From: Deltaproteobacteria bacterium
GTDB taxonomy: Bacteria > Desulfobacterota > Desulfobacteria > Desulfobacterales > UBA11574
Assembly (NCBI GenBank): GCA_019314155.1
Contig: JAFCZV010000026.1
Location: forward strand, 1-14,174
DNA: 14,174 nt
Direction: 5' to 3'
The notes under the pieces were generated by a model. The model made no database searches and was not told the origin of the DNA. It saw only the letters and a list, made by a program, of their open reading frames with translations. Made by a program: the position numbers and the translations under genes. Below are positions 12,398 through 14,174 of the stretch, one piece after another. Each line of letters starts with the position of its first letter. Positions within the stretch are counted from its first letter, which is position 1.

Positions 12398-13861
12398 TCA
12401 ATCTTTCTGGCTTTCTAATAAAAAATATAAAAGATTGTCCGTAAAAGCAGGGTGCTTTGTAAGGTCCAGGTGATTGGAAAACAGAAAGAGAACCTGGCTC
12501 CATTGAATTGGGGATATTAATCGGCTAGACTGGTTGTCGACCAATCGTTCATCGCCCAGTGCGCTGCTGCGTAATACGGTGCCGTCACCGGGTCCGATTT
12601 CAATGACGGACAACCCACCTTTTGAATCGTATTGAACTGTTTTATTGGTTTTTTCAGAATCACCTGCTACAAGCAGCATCCGAAGGGAAACAGGTGGTTT
12701 CGCCGGTATATCCATTACGGTTGTGAATTGTCTTGCACGGTTCAAAACTTTGCGTAGGTAAACAATAGCTATCTCCCTCCGTTTTTCAGGGCTGTCAACA
12801 TCGGGAAGAAGTGATCTCAAGACACGGTCCTGTTCCGGATTGGCCAATCCCCAACTTTTTTGTATCCAAAGTTCAGGGTCGAGAATATCCTTTATCGGAA
12901 GTTTATTTTTATCCAGAACAGGATTATGACGGCTCCGGGGTAATAACTCATATAAGGACGGCATGGTACCCATAACTGCCGGAGGGTAATGCGACAAAAA
13001 AATGGCCGGACTGAAGCCCTCAACAAGACTCACAAGCATATCAACCGAACCGGCATTGGGTGTTCCGATCATGACCAAATTTTCTACATGTCTACTACCG
13101 GCCCATGTTACTTCCGGCATTAGGCCGTTAGAAGGAATATCTTCACTCCCATATCTAAGGTAATAACGGGCGATAAGACCTCCCATAGAATGAGCAACAA
13201 TATCAAATTTGACGTCATAATTTTTAATACCGAAACGTTTTTCAATCTCAAGCTGAACGTATTTTTTTTTCTCTTTAATAAAAGTATCCAGGTTCTTAGC
13301 GCTCTCCACAATATCCCGGCGCCAGTCATAATCGAACTGGAAGCATGTAAAATGGCGATCACCGTAATTGATGACACCGGCTTCTGCAAGGTTTTGGTCC
13401 CGATATCCGCCAATACCAAGAACGCTCAGAATATTTGCATAGGTATTTAATTCCAGTGGATAACCTAAAATATTAACCCTCACTCTGTCCAGGGTCCCGG
13501 CAGGTACGACATTATCGCGCATTTGGTCAAGTGTTTCCTTTTCTATCATTGGAATGGCGATAATCCGGGCACCTTCAGCGGTTCGCGGACTCATAGTGTT
13601 TAAGCCAAAGGCACCCCATACCAAGGCGCCGGTACTCTTATTCACCAGTTTAGAACCGAGCAGTCCTGGAATTAGGATCACCGGATTTCGGTAGGGACTT
13701 TCATTCTGAACCAAGCTGTTATAGAGCCCTCCCAGGTCCGGCGTTTTGTAGGCCGGTGAGCAGGCTATCAACGACAGGAGGAAAACAGCACTGATGGATT
13801 GAAACGAAAGCCTTATAACAACTTTAAACTGGTTGTTTTTCTGTTGGTTAACGTCTTCCAT
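12398..13861 (-). CDS. Lipoprotein alpha/beta-hydrolase, lecithin:cholesterol acyltransferase-like
   Basis: Predicted membrane-anchored lipase or acyltransferase. The ATG at 13861 was chosen because AAAGGA lies about 7 bp upstream and the encoded N-terminus is a lipoprotein signal peptide ending SAVFLLSLIAC, with the lipidated Cys in a good lipobox. The 487-residue protein has NPVILIPGLLGSKL (the LCAT/PGAP1-like oxyanion region), FDYDWRRD, the nucleophile elbow AHSMGG with Ser225, MIGTPNAGS, GDGTV containing the probable catalytic Asp426, and SNHLDL with probable His464. The Ser-Asp-His order fits the family. The natural acyl donor and acceptor are not evident. The frame stays open upstream to the window edge, so a longer form starting outside is possible. 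No partner genes are visible, and no clear terminator follows the stop. Confidence 0.85.
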   Translation of the reverse strand: MEDVNQQKNNQFKVVIRLSFQSISAVFLLSLIACSPAYKTPDLGGLYNSLVQNESPYRNPVILIPGLLGSKLVNKSTGALVWGAFGLNTMSPRTAEGARIIAIPMIEKETLDQMRDNVVPAGTLDRVRVNILGYPLELNTYANILSVLGIGGYRDQNLAEAGVINYGDRHFTCFQFDYDWRRDIVESAKNLDTFIKEKKKYVQLEIEKRFGIKNYDVKFDIVAHSMGGLIARYYLRYGSEDIPSNGLMPEVTWAGSRHVENLVMIGTPNAGSVDMLVSLVEGFSPAIFLSHYPPAVMGTMPSLYELLPRSRHNPVLDKNKLPIKDILDPELWIQKSWGLANPEQDRVLRSLLPDVDSPEKRREIAIVYLRKVLNRARQFTTVMDIPAKPPVSLRMLLVAGDSEKTNKTVQYDSKGGLSVIEIGPGDGTVLRSSALGDERLVDNQSSRLISPIQWSQVLFLFSNHLDLTKHPAFTDNLLYFLLESQKD

Positions 13862-14174
13862 GCTATATCCTTTAAGATGAATATGCGGCAGCAACCTGAA
13901 CTCAGGTTTCGATAGAACCACCTCATGTAAAACCTGATCCTGCTGTACACGTATAACAATGATCAGCTGTCGCAATAGGGTTCCCTGTCTCAGGAAGTCC
14001 AGGCATTTCAGAGATATGCGTTTTCCGATATCCCATATAAATACCGCAGGCAAAATTAAAATCGCAATCAAAGAGATACCCGTTCCACGAAACAGAAACA
14101 AGGGTTCGGCACATGACTCCTTCAACTGCGCATGGATTGAAACTCGATGATAGCTTTTCCATGTATCGCTCAAG
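13862..14174 (-). other. Open in-frame extension upstream of the hydrolase; status uncertain
   Basis: There is no stop in the hydrolase frame for about 104 codons up to the window edge. The translated extension includes a hydrophobic stretch (GTGISLIAILILPAVFIW) followed by basic residues, which is not obviously random. It has no ATG start with a good ribosome site (the first in-frame start is TTG at 14173), and it would bury the lipoprotein signal peptide. It may be the decayed end of another gene, or non-coding. I see no other gene in these 313 bases. Confidence 0.3.
14112..14143 (+). CRISPR. Possible single CRISPR-repeat-like sequence at the window edge
   Basis: The segment ends GCGCATGGATTGAAAC (14128-14143), resembling the 3' end GCGTGGATTGAAAC of many type I CRISPR repeats. 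The reverse frame reads VSIHA, as spurious ORFs over such repeats do. The 5' half shows no good palindrome and only 31 bases remain before the window ends, so no second repeat can be seen. Confidence 0.15.

Noticed and set aside
13923..14162. 79-codon minus-strand frame starting MEKLSSSF
   Set aside because: It has no ribosome site and no domain-like features, and it competes with the hydrolase-frame extension over the same bases.

Overview
The window comes from a Gram-negative bacterium. It encodes an outer-membrane TonB-dependent receptor, an ExbB/ExbD/TonB energiser, a lipoprotein signal peptide and lipopolysaccharide/exopolysaccharide sugar-nucleotide enzymes. Base composition is moderate. 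The gene content and the repeat-rich spacers remind me of Desulfobacterota (sulfate-reducing 'deltaproteobacteria'), but this is an impression; nothing in the window fixes the taxon.

Left third (1-4842, plus strand): the end of a surface-polysaccharide precursor locus. The 3' part of galE (UDP-glucose 4-epimerase) overlaps manC (GDP-mannose synthesis) by an ATGA stop/start. A wbpA-type UDP-N-acetylhexosamine 6-dehydrogenase and rmlA (dTDP-glucose synthesis) follow. The spacers around the last two genes are unusual: a ~140-bp direct repeat after manC and again after wbpA, 8-bp tandem arrays, a 76-bp two-unit element present once before wbpA and once inverted after rmlA, a 41-bp direct repeat on each side of rmlA, and a large palindromic element. 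The wbpA-rmlA pair therefore looks like a repeat-bounded cassette. The last codons and stop of manC lie inside one repeat copy, and its phosphomannose isomerase domain has lost its metal ligands.

Middle (4843-10556, minus strand): two B12-regulated units. cobT (lower-ligand activation for cobalamin) and a receptor-exbB-exbD-tonB operon are each preceded by a complete cobalamin riboswitch ending in an intrinsic terminator. The receptor operon encodes an outer-membrane receptor with what looks like its own TonB motor, so the block probably imports corrinoids and completes them. The cobT riboswitch carries a structured insertion of about 150 nt between two conserved blocks that are only 13 nt apart in the other switch.

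Right part (10557-14174): a cation diffusion facilitator (plus strand) divergent from cobT and closed by a strong terminator hairpin; a small secreted protein of unknown function (minus); and an LCAT-like alpha/beta-hydrolase lipoprotein (minus) whose frame stays open to the window edge. A sequence resembling the 3' end of a type I CRISPR repeat lies next to that edge.
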